64,000 bases of DNA from Blepharisma japonicum (lineage: Eukaryota > Ciliophora > Heterotrichea > Heterotrichida > Blepharismidae). The translations under genes and the position numbers were made by a program. Numbering within the stretch: the stretch's first letter is position 1; each line of letters starts with the position of its first letter. The notes below the pieces were generated by a model that was given only the letters and a program-made list of their open reading frames with translations, made no database searches and had not been told where the DNA came from. Positions 9,921 through 19,636 of this stretch are shown here, one piece after another. The DNA lies in NCBI GenBank assembly GCA_949751835.1, contig CATKHK010000007.1:124001-188000 (forward strand), written 5' to 3'.

Positions 9921-12900
9921 TTAATTTTCATCTTCTAAACTTAATTGAGAGCTTTTATATTTTTTTTCTTCGAAATCAAAATCATTTTTCTTAGTTGGCT
10001 TTTTAACCATGCCTATGTTGCTAAGTTTCGAACTTGCCAGTTTAATCTTAATAGGCTTGCAATCTTCATCACTATAATTTCTCTCTTCATCTGAATATAC
10101 ATCTTCATTTTGATATTTCTCGTCATAATAGCTTCCCTCACTTCCACATTCTTCAATTATTAATCCTGATATTTCTGCTGAAGAAGCTTGCAAAAGGTTT
10201 GCATAACCCTGCTCTTGGAATAATTGTAGAGTATAAGAATTTGGCAATATTTCATCATTAAATTGTTTTATACTTTCAGCTTCTTCAATAAATTTTTCAA
10301 TGTCTTTCATTATTTCTTTCGATTTAAATTCAAAATGCTGAGTAATAATACTAGAAAATTCTTCAGGAGGGAACTTTATAGTGCCAATAATTGCATAGGC
10401 CAAATTATTGTATCTCACTATAGCTTGTGCAGTTCTCCATTTTTCTAATAATTTTTCGTCAGTGCTTTCAATAGAATAATTTGTCCGGAACAATTCTTGA
10501 ATTTCTAGAAGTAGGTCTAAGATGTGATTATTTGAGCTTCATCGGCCAGTAAGCAAAGGAACAATCACTTCACCTGTCTCAGTTAAATTTTGATGAAATT
10601 TTACCTTACATCTGCCATTTGTAACTAAAATTACTTGTGGAGGAGTATCAGGATACGCACTTGTACATACTATGTCAAACAGATATAGCCCATTTGCGTA
10701 ATCAGTTCCAGCTGGCCCAGATATCAAAACTCTTAATAAGTCCCATCGTTCACTATCAGAAACAACAAAAATTGCATGGCTTTCTGAACATGGAAGCTTC
10801 TGCAATAAGAAATTTACTTCCTCCTGAAATCGTGCTTTAGCATTCTGAAAATGAGAAATTGGTGGCAAGTATATAAATAAGCTATGCTTAAACCCTCCCG
10901 CTTCAAATAAATCTTGACATCCATAGCTATTCCCACCTAAACTTCTCGTATAAGGATCTTCTGCTATTTCATTTTGAATTTCTATAATTTCATATGGGAC
11001 CCTCTCCTCCCCTAATACTTCTAATTTATCAATTTCAATTAAAATTTCATTTCTCACCTTTACCAACAAATTATAATACCCTTGTTTCTTAAACAAATTA
11101 ATCGTTTTCGGGTTATGGTCTTTTACCAAATAATCCTCATCTTTATTTGAGATTTTCATTTTGAAAGTTTTTGCTTCTTCTATCCAGGCATCAAGAGTCT
11201 TCATTATTGCGTTTCTTTTTAACGAAAAATGCCTCCAAATTACTTCTTTAAACTCCTCAGGAGGACTTTTTATCATTTCGAGGATAGCGTATTTTGCATT
11301 ATTATATTTCACAATATTACAATATGCTATATTTTCTGGAGAATTTACTGATAAATGCTCAAATTCAGGTTCCTTTTGAATGACTTGATTATCCATAACA
11401 AGTACTTGTATTGACAATAAAACTTGTAAAATATTGCTGTGGCCTGGGTTTCATCTTTCACTGGGGTCTCCATCCCAAGTATTGATAATAGAAAGGCACA
11501 CATATCCATCACTATACAAATTTGGATTAAACCTAACAGTCCCTTTTGCAGTTGTAGCAATTCGCATCGCTGGTGGCTTTTTAGGGTAACTGCCAGGACA
11601 GGCTATATGAAACTCATAAAGCCCATGGGCATAAGGTGTATCTTCAGTCCCAGAAATCAAGGCTTTCATTAAATCCATTCTTTCTGTGTCCATTATTACA
11701 AAAACTGCTCCAGTCGGCTCACAAGGAAGGTGCTGAGACAGTACTTTGACTTCTTTTGTGTATCGATTAAGGCTGCTTGCCATTTCTTCTTTACCTCCCA
11801 GTTGATCTATACAATTGTGGCTACCTTGATTAAAAATATCATAGGTGTTAAATCTGAAGTCTTTTAAAATTTGATAATACTGAGAGCTAGATTCAGGTGG
11901 CTGAGGATCATTTTGAGAAGCTTCTCGTAGAAGGACAGGAGCTTTAGATTCTTCACAGATTTCTGAATCAGAGCTAGAACTACCAGATTGATCATCTTCA
12001 AGCATATTATCAAGAAAAATTAGTAGTTCCGCATAAGCCTCTTGTAAACAAGCAGCAAAAGATTTTTGGGCAAAAAGATCAACGATTTTTGGGTTATGAG
12101 CTGACACAAGAAGAGGCTTCGTATAGTCAATTTTATCAGATTTAGCTTCTTCGATTCACTGAATTATTGTTCTTTTTATATTTTCTCTATTAACTCTGAA
12201 GAATTTTAGCACAAATTTTTTATAATAATTTTCAGTTGATTTCTTCAACGGCTCTATCATGCCTCATTTGATTGTAGCATATTTTGCAAAGTTTGAGTAA
12301 GCGATATTTCCTTCGCAATCTCGTCCCATAGTTTCTAATCCAGGCTCATTTTGGATAATTTGAGCATTTAGGGTTAATGCTTGAATTCTAATTAAAAGAT
12401 TGTAAAGATTGCAAGCTAATAAATCAGAATCAGGATCAAGTGCCTCTTCGTTGCATCAATTATCAAGAAATCGAGAACATCAATGCCCACTTTCTGAAAA
12501 GCTTGGATTAATTCTCACTTCATTGATTCCAGTTTCAATTTCTGCTATAGGTGCACATTTTGGATAGTTTTCACTTAGATATATGTTAAAACTAAAAAGT
12601 CCATAATCATAAGAGCTACTAGGAGGACCTGATATAAGAGCTTTTAATACATTTACTCTGTTTGAGTCTCTTATAACGAAAATTACATATGAAGGATGAG
12701 ACGGAAGATTTTGACTTAAGAATATCATTTCTTCATTAACTTGCATCTCCTGCTCAGTCATCTTTTGATATAGGTAATCATCAAATAGTGTGGCATCTAT
12801 TTTAACCTTAAACAGATAATTTGGCTTGTTAAGTTGTTCTTCGCCCAAATTTTCACTAGAGGGATCAATCAATGGGTTATATCATTTCAAAACATTATTC

Positions 12901-12977
12901 TTAGTCTTTGGATCTTGACTCGAACAAGAATCAGAAGAAGAATCATATATTGAGCTAGCCTTGCCAAGTTCAGCCAT
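9921..12977 (-). CDS. Triple BIRC6/BRUCE-type E2 (UBC) protein
   Basis: Reading UGA as Trp joins one frame of 1018 residues from ATG at 12977. It contains three ubiquitin-conjugating (UBC) folds at about residues 78-225, 405-545 and 715-850. After each one comes a helical tail module beginning with a phrase like ENIAYCNIVKYNNAKYAILE and continuing with FKEVIWRHFSLKR and WIEEAK. That UBC-plus-tail order matches the C-terminal end of BIRC6/BRUCE and is related to UBE2O. The catalytic Cys is present in module 1 (C167, GHWCS) and module 2 (C494, GYVCLSIINTW) but is Ile in module 3 (about 805, GEVIVPLL). No BIR domain is seen. The last 100 residues are acidic then basic and look disordered. The inferred role is ubiquitin transfer with a UEV-like third module. 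Confidence 0.9.
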
Positions 12978-13223
12978 AAATCCAAAATTATAAAACAATC
13001 TAATAAATTTTAATTGAGAAGATTAATACAAATTTCACTGAATTAAAAAATAACACTCGTTAATTTATATAAAACTCTAAATTATTAATTAAATAGAGCA
13101 GAAGTCACCAGAAATAGTCGTATAAGTTTATTTAATATATAAAACTATTTATTTTTAAAATTATTAAAAGTCCAATGAGAAAAATCAATTTAAATATAAT
13201 TTTTAATTAAATGTAATGCTATA

Positions 13224-13988
13224 TTACATATGGAAGCACTCTTGTGTATTCAAAGGCATCATAAAAACTTCCTCACAGAGATATGGATCATCTGTCCACA
13301 TAAATTCAACTGGAGCTTCTTCATAGTAACTCGATACAGCTGCTGATGAGAATGGGTTTGAAATATGATGCCCTGTTATTATTAGTTCATCTTCTTCAAG
13401 TGGCATAAACTCTGGAAAACTCTCTGATTTCCCACAATCTTCGTCTTTTACACTATTTTCATCTAAAGTAGTGGACACGTCGTTGTCCTGGATTTGGCGC
13501 CTCTTTTTTTGAAGCGAAGATAAAATTTTTGACGATAATAATTTATCGTGTTCTTTGAGATCCTCTCTTGTTCCATCGATCCCTTTAATTTTTCTAAATC
13601 TTTTCCGTATAGTAGAATAGAAGTGATTTTTTATGGAATTGTCGGTCCTCCCTGGGAGAAATTTTGAAATTTCTGCCCATTTGTTACCAAGCTTTTCATG
13701 GTTTTCAAATAGCAGAAGTTCTTCATCAAGGCTTCAATTGTCCTTATTAATGCCAGGATTTAGGTGGTTGTGTCATCTTTCTCTGCACTGCTTTCCAGTT
13801 CGTTGAGAATTAAATTGGAGGCTTAGCTTTTCAGAAATCACTGTTCATTGTTTTGTCCCATTTTCTATCACTAGCTTTCTAATAGCTTCATCTTCTTGTG
13901 AAGACCATGCTCTGCGCTTGGTAAAAAAGTCCTTGGCTGCCTTCAAAGAATGTCTGGCTTTCTTGGAATGCTTTGCTTTTGAGCGCAT
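13224..13988 (-). CDS. Two-repeat Myb DNA-binding protein (R2R3-like)
   Basis: Starting at the ATG at 13988 and reading UGA as Trp, the frame encodes 254 residues. Two SANT/Myb repeats lie at about residues 25-130, with the regularly spaced tryptophans RAWSSQEDEAI, KQWTVISEKL, CRERWHNHLNP, DNWSLDEELLL and KWAEISKFLPGRTDNSIKNHF. Several of these Trp are TGA codons, which supports both the code and the call. Such proteins bind DNA in the nucleus and regulate transcription or the cell cycle. The remaining C-terminal half is acidic, possibly an activation region, with a basic KKRRQ patch after the repeats. Confidence 0.93.
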
Positions 13989-14375
13989 AATTAATATTTA
14001 TTAATTGTTCGTTTTAAAATTCAAATTTAATGATTAATAGGAAGTAAATAAATTCAAAAAAATTGTTGAGAAATTGGTTTGAATTTATATGAATTGATCG
14101 TGCATTATGAATGGAAATAAATTTAATACTTAATGCAAAGCTGGCTTTATTTTTTAATGATTATAAATTGATGGCAAATTTTATATTAAAGTAATTAGCT
14201 TAAGAAAATTGAGGATTTTTATTAATACAAAATAGCTCTCCAGAAATCATCCATTTTTCAGCATTTTATGACGTTTTAATTACTCTAAAAGTAAACAACT
14301 TACAACTTGTGAAATAATTTGATGTTTAATTATCCAAAGCTCTAACTAAGACTGATTTACAGTATGTATAATTAA
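13989..14375. other. AT-rich intergenic region
   Basis: This 387-base gap lies between the start of the Myb gene and the end of the next minus-strand gene. It contains only AT-rich sequence with scattered short runs. I found no open frame, hairpin or repeat worth naming. Confidence 0.6.
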
Positions 14376-14744
14376 TTATAGATGTAAATTAATTATGCTG
14401 GACTCAAACAGCAGTCTATCAGCAAATTTTGCTTTACTGGGTCCATGCCTTCTCCTAGGCTTCTTGCTACTCGCCTCAGTAGAGGCATCAAATTCTATTC
14501 GAGATTCTTGCTGAATAGTAATTTTAACCTTAATTTCATTTGCAAGTTTTGTAAGAGAGTCTATCCTCTCTTCAATATCAGTTTTATCAGGTGCTAAATC
14601 ACGATTAAAAGATTCTGGAAAATCGTTATGCTTTATTCCGCCTTTTTGTGTGCGAAAAGGATGCTCGAAGCTTACGTCCCAAGAATTAGATCTTCCCATA
14701 TGGCTAATAATTGTTATCCCCTTTTTCTTCGCTTTTTTAAACAT
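14376..14744 (-). CDS. Hypothetical protein, 122 residues
   Basis: A complete ATG-to-TAA frame encodes 122 residues beginning MFKKAKKKG. It is basic at both ends, contains a heptad-like helix (DIEERIDSLTKLANEIKVKI, about residues 58-77), and has a possible nuclear localisation patch KKPRRRHGPSKAK near residue 100. No known family is recognised. Coding use matches neighbouring genes, and the ORF is long for this base composition, so I regard it as a real gene. Confidence 0.6.
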   Translation of the reverse strand: MFKKAKKKGITIISHMGRSNSWDVSFEHPFRTQKGGIKHNDFPESFNRDLAPDKTDIEERIDSLTKLANEIKVKITIQQESRIEFDASTEASSKKPRRRHGPSKAKFADRLLFESSIINLHL

Positions 14745-15029
14745 TTACCTTTTTTATGCTTTAATAAGCCCACTAAATAAAATTTGCAAGTACAATTTTT
14801 GTATTTAAAAATAAAAAATTAGATATTTTGATAAAAATAAATATTAATATATATAAACTTGATTTTCTCATGAAATTCAGCAATATAAAATAATTGAATT
14901 CAAAGAAATTCTAATTAAATAACAATAAGTGGTAAGCAAGTTTGAATTTTAATTTTCTGACAATACTTCTAAATGAAAAATAATGTTGACGAAAAGAATC
15001 ATAAGGAAAAATGAAGATGAAAATATATA

Positions 15030-15908
15030 ATGGAAGAATCTGATACAAGAGTTACGAAGAATATCCCTCAAGAAGCCTATTTTTTTCAGCCAACAGGGTC
15101 ATCAGTTTGCCTAAATTCCGGCCAGTCTATAATCAGATTCATATTTTACGGAGTCGATTTTACAAATTACGAGCTCAACGAGCTATCAAATTTCAAAGAA
15201 GCAATTAATTCTTTCTCACCCAGGATAAATCTGCCCCCACATTTTACTGACGAAGAGCTTCTCAGAATCCTTATCAGCTCAGGGTTCAACAAAAAGCAAG
15301 CCATCAAAGATTTATTAGCAGCAATTCAATGGCGAGCTAATCTTTCACAAGGATTTTATACTCTCCTTCCGAAATGTGAGCATCTGATCAACACAGGAGG
15401 AATTTATTTTCACGGAAGAGATTTCCACTATAGGCCGCTTATTGTTATAAATGTCTCTAGGATCAATTTTAATGCCCATTCTGTTGAAGAATATTCATGG
15501 CTCCTTTGTTTTTGGCTTGAGTATGGGATTCAGTCTTTAATGCTACCAGGACACGTTGAGAACTGGATGGTTATTATAGATTTGGAAAACCAGTCCTTAA
15601 GGCAAATTCCATGGACTGACTTAAAATCATTGGTAGATTTGTTAAAAACTAACTATAGATGTAGAATGATTACTGCTTATATAGTGAACTCGCCTTTTAC
15701 TATGAAGTGTATGTGAAAAATGATAAGACCGTTTATACCAGAACAAACTGCAAATAAAGTGAAAATATTAGGACATGGCCCAGTTGAAGAGCTGAAGAAA
15801 CTCTTTGCGAGACATCAATACGAAGAAAAATATGGAGGATCTGCCCCGAATGCCACAGTTTTTTGGCCTCCAACGATGCCGCCTGGACCTTTTTCCCCTT
15901 CATCATAA
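15030..15908 (+). CDS. CRAL-TRIO (SEC14-like) lipid-binding protein
   Basis: Joining the frame through a UGA Trp at 15717 (MKCMWKMIRPF) gives 292 residues. A CRAL-TRIO-N helical segment with FTDEELLRILISSGFNKKQAIKDLLAAIQWRA lies at about residues 70-110, followed by the SEC14 fold: GGIYFHGRDFHYRPLIVINVSR, a WMVIIDLENQSL strand and the NSPFTMKCMWKMIRPFI region that forms the gate helix. Proteins of this class carry phosphoinositides or other hydrophobic ligands between membranes. The tail is proline-rich. Stopping at the TGA would cut the domain within its conserved gate. Confidence 0.88.
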
Positions 15909-15998
15909 TTGAAATTAATTTATTATTATCGCATTATATGATTTTTTGTTAAATATTACACAAAATTAATCCCCCAGTTTATAATAATAGCAAGCTTA

Positions 15999-16406
15999 AT
16001 GGAACCAATAACAAATGAAACTGGTTTTCCTTGCCCTATTTGCTCAAATTCGTATTTTACACAAGCAGAAGTAATGGTGCATATAAAATCTCATGGAGGA
16101 CAAGAAAATCTCTGTATTATTTGTGACAAATATTTTGTAGGAAAAAATGAATTGAATAACCACTTGAGATCACACCCTACATGCTGATACTGTAAGATGA
16201 AATTGCATAATTTTAAAGATTATGAGGACCATAATTTAGCCTACCATCTTGATAAACTAATAGAAGACCAAAAAATATTTTTCACTTCAAATAAAACTGG
16301 ACTTAAGAGGACAAAATGCAGATTCTGCTCATTAACTTTGCCAAATAAGTTATATGCATTAGTCCATGTAAGATTTGTTCATTTATTAGTGACAAGATTA
16401 ATTTAG
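15999..16406 (+). CDS. Small C2H2 zinc-finger protein
   Basis: The 135-residue protein has four Cys2His2-type units: CPICSNSYFTQAEVMVHIKSH, CIICDKYFVGKNELNNHLRSH, CWYCKMKLHNFKDYEDHNLAYH and CRFCSLTLPNKLYALVHVRFVH. The third depends on reading TGA at 16185 as Trp; otherwise the protein would stop inside a finger. The spacing of two Cys, about 12 residues and two His fits the classical finger. It may bind nucleic acid or protein; no specific function can be assigned. Confidence 0.85.
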
Positions 16407-16467
16407 CTAAGTAAATAAAATCTAATATATAAAATAAAAAAAATAAGAATAAAATTTTAATCAAGAA

Positions 16468-18009
16468 ATGGGCTGTTCTATAATAAATTCAGGAAAAAGG
16501 CAGATAAAAAGCAATTTAGATGACCGCAACACATTAGTAAACTCACAATTGCAACAAAGCTCTAAAATACAGAAAAGTGAAGATCAAAATAGCCAAGCTG
16601 TAAATGCACTCAATGATCTTATTTTTAAGCAGTGTAACTGTGTTTTGGAAAATGAGAATAGATTTCAAGAAATATATCAGTTAGCCAATATAGTTGGAAC
16701 TGGAACTCATAGCGAAGTCAGAGTTTGTTTCAATAGACAAACAGGCGCAAAAAGAGCTGTAAAAATATTCCAAAAAAATTTAATCACAAATCAGTCAATG
16801 AAATCACATTGAGATCAAGAAATACTTATTCTTAAATCATTAGACCACCCAAATATTGTAAAAATATATGAATATTTTGAAGACTCTAAAAGGTTTTACA
16901 TCATAATGGAATATTGCACAGGAGGTGAGCTCTTTGCAGAAATAATAAAGCGTCCTTCATTCACAGAAATCGAAGTTGCCCAAATTATGCGTCAACTTTT
17001 CTCAGTGTTAACTTATGTTCATGAACATGGTATTCTTCATAGAGATATTAAGCCAGAAAATATCCTTTTAGAGGAAAAAAATAAAATTATAAACATAAAG
17101 CTTGTAGACTTTGGAACTGCAATTTTTAAAGCTGATAGTATGAAACCTAAACGAAATCATAATGTTGCTTACTATATTGCTCCTGAGGTTATTGAAGAAA
17201 TTTATAATGAAAAGAGCGATGTTTGAAGCTCAGGAATTGTGATGTATATTTTGTTGGCAGGATACCCACCTTTTAATGGAATGAATGATAATGAAATAAT
17301 CGAAAACATTAAAAAAGGAGAATATGATATCGAAAATGAACACTGGCCAAATGTATCTGCAGGAGCAAAAGAATTAATTTCATCAATACTTATATCTGAT
17401 GATAAAAGATTGTCCGCTTTACAAGCTCTACAGCATCCTTGAATTACTCAGACAACTGAGATATATATGCCAAGTATAGAAATTATGCAGTCGGTTTTAA
17501 GCAAATTAAAAGCATTTCATGCTGCAAGCAAGTTTAGAGATGCTATTCATACTTTTATAACACTTCAATGCATTTCTAATAAAGAAGCCAAAGCACTTAG
17601 TGAAATATTTAGAGCTATGGATAAAAACGGAGATGGAAAAATAAGCAGAGAAGAGATTACGAGTCAATACATCAATACTGTTGGACTGATAAATTCTCAA
17701 GCTGAAGCAGAACAAATTATGAAAGAAGTTGACACAGATGCAAATGGATTTATTGATTATACAGAATTTCTCAAAGCAACAATAGATATGAGAAAAATTT
17801 TATCCACAGAAAACCTAAAGGCTGCATTTAAATTGTTTGATAGAGATGGAAATGGGAGTATTTCAAAAAATGAACTGAAAAAGGTTTTAGGAGGGAACAT
17901 TATAGGTGATGATCATATTTGGAGTGATATTATTAGGGAAGCTGATAAGAATGGAGATGGAGAAATTGATTTGCAAGAATTTCAGGAATTAATATTGTCG
18001 AAAGCATAA
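16468..18009 (+). CDS. Calcium-dependent protein kinase (CDPK)
   Basis: This 513-residue protein begins MGCS, a good N-myristoylation site followed by a palmitoylatable Cys, so membrane anchoring is likely. The kinase domain (about residues 70-330) has the ATP Lys at K99, HRDIKPEN at H191, DFG at D214 and APE at 238. A junction helix follows, then four complete EF-hands starting DKNGDGKIS (385), DTDANGFID (422), DRDGNGSIS (458) and DKNGDGEID (493). This is the standard CDPK layout, where Ca2+ binding releases the junction helix and activates the kinase. Several UGA Trp codons are conserved kinase positions, notably SDVWSSG in subdomain IX. Confidence 0.96.
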
Positions 18010-18668
18010 AAAATGTTATAATTAAATTAATATGGATTTTTGGTGGCAATGATGAAATTAAGACTGAGCTAAGGCGATGAAAGGTCCTACCAGGTTTTGA
18101 GCCATCATGGATCATGAATTAATAATATGTTTCTATTACGATTGCATTGATACTGCTTCGATATTACACGATGCATGCATTGTTTTTCCAAAAGTATGTA
18201 AAAGCGATAATTATGTGAATTTTATTATGAAAATCTGGATAAGATTATACAGAAATTAATCTTATTTTCAGAAGTCGCTTCAATACTTTATACTCTCTAT
18301 TGTTAAAATAAAATTTTGAATATTTAATTCTAAAAATATTAGTAAAAGTCTTTTAGATATTTCAGCAATTCACATTCTTTTGAAAGATAAATATTAATAT
18401 ACCTATAAAACCAATAATTTTAAAATTGATTGATTATTTTGCTTGCAATCTTTAATTAATTAATTAATAAATCAACCTCATATCTTAATATGTCAAATAT
18501 TTTAATGTAGCCTCCATGAAAAAGCTTAACCTGAATATTATAGCAAACCAATAAAAGTTTTATAAGGTTATTATGGTAAACATCATAAAAATACACTTAA
18601 ATTCAGCTCAAAATCTAGTGAGCGCTCCAAAATAAAAGAAAAATTATAAAAGAAAACAGTATTCATAA
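18010..18668. other. Intergenic region with one possible snoRNA
   Basis: This 659-base gap lies between two plus-strand genes. Apart from the possible box C/D RNA at 18041-18107 (listed separately) it is AT-rich and holds no convincing open frame. A short AATTAATTAATTAATAAATC run near 18455 is simple sequence. Confidence 0.5.
18041..18107 (+). ncRNA. Possible box C/D snoRNA
   Basis: The segment begins and ends with a 7-bp terminal stem, TGGTGGC (18041-18047) pairing with GCCATCA (18101-18107, one G-U). One base inside the stem is a perfect C box ATGATGA (18049-18055). A D' CTGA (18064-18067) and a C'-like CGATGAA (18075-18081) follow. The expected D box is TTGA (18097-18100), not CTGA, which is the main weakness. 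The eight bases before it, ACCAGGTT, are complementary to the conserved 5' end of 18S rRNA (AACCTGGT). Size and box order fit a snoRNA, but the elements are short and chance is possible. Confidence 0.25.
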
Positions 18669-19613
18669 ATGGGATCTAAAGCATCAAAGCAGGAGATAAT
18701 ATCTTTAAAGCAAAACAATTTCTTCAAGAGAGCAGAAGAAATCAAAAGAACGAAGATGCCTTCTCAAATTTCAGGTAGATCATCAGATGCATTAAGATAT
18801 GGATTAGTGGCAGGAGATGCAACTCCTCCATTATCTCCTAGAAATCATAAATCAACCCCAAAAAATAATTTTGTAGCTACCCAAAAAATTTTAAAAGCCT
18901 TTGTTTTCGACCATATTGATATTTTTCAAAAACATAAAGAGAAATCCGTAGAAAGTATTGATATAACGAAAGCAAGGATGTTTTTGCGAAAACCAAGGAA
19001 AAGGCAGATAAGCCAATTATCAGCAGCCCCTAGCCCAATATTAGAGCCAAGTCCTCCTCCAATAAAGAAAAATAAAATAATGGTACTTGATTCTGATCGT
19101 TCCACTTCTGATTCTGCAAGATTAAAAGATATTTTTGAGCATCCCCAGAAAATCCATCAAAAAAGAAGAGAAAAACTTGGAAAATCTCACGCAAAAAATA
19201 CATCAATGAAGTACATTAGTTTTGCCCCTAGATCATTATCACCGAAATCAGCTGATACTTCTGGCTTAGATAGTAAAAAAGATACAAGCCTTTATGAGAG
19301 TAGAAATTGCGCGATTTCTTTTTTAAAATTAATTAAAGACAGAACAGAAACAAATTTATTATCCGAAAGCAAATTTCTTTTTGCCCCGAATATTCAGTCA
19401 CAGATTGCAATAGATTCTCAGTCGCAATCTCCATCACGAAAATCTCCTATTCCTGCAGTGTCTCCTGCGTCGGTTAGAATTGTTAGGCTAAGAGGAAGAT
19501 CAAAACAAAATAGTGAAACATCCCCAGAAAATTTTGACAAAATTGACTTAAAAAACCCGCGAAAAAGCAATTGGACATGGAAATCGTCAACCGGGAGAAT
19601 TATTTTGGGATAA
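18669..19613 (+). CDS. Acylated low-complexity protein, unknown
   Basis: The 314-residue protein starts MGSKASKQE, a strong N-myristoylation context with nearby lysines. The rest is rich in Ser, Pro, Lys and Arg with repeated SPxxS phrases (PPLSPRNH, PSPILEPSPPP, SRKSPIPAVSP) and no visible folded domain. It is probably a disordered, phosphorylated membrane-associated protein. No family is recognised. It is convergent with the long gene at 19637, with 23 bases between the stops. Confidence 0.65.
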   Translation: MGSKASKQEIISLKQNNFFKRAEEIKRTKMPSQISGRSSDALRYGLVAGDATPPLSPRNHKSTPKNNFVATQKILKAFVFDHIDIFQKHKEKSVESIDITKARMFLRKPRKRQISQLSAAPSPILEPSPPPIKKNKIMVLDSDRSTSDSARLKDIFEHPQKIHQKRREKLGKSHAKNTSMKYISFAPRSLSPKSADTSGLDSKKDTSLYESRNCAISFLKLIKDRTETNLLSESKFLFAPNIQSQIAIDSQSQSPSRKSPIPAVSPASVRIVRLRGRSKQNSETSPENFDKIDLKNPRKSNWTWKSSTGRIILG

Positions 19614-19636
19614 TTTTGATAAATTAAAAATTTCAT

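Noticed and set aside
16185-17240. In-frame TGA codons as evidence that the kinase and zinc-finger genes are pseudogenes
   Set aside because: Each TGA falls where Trp is conserved and the flanking frame stays intact, so code reassignment explains them.
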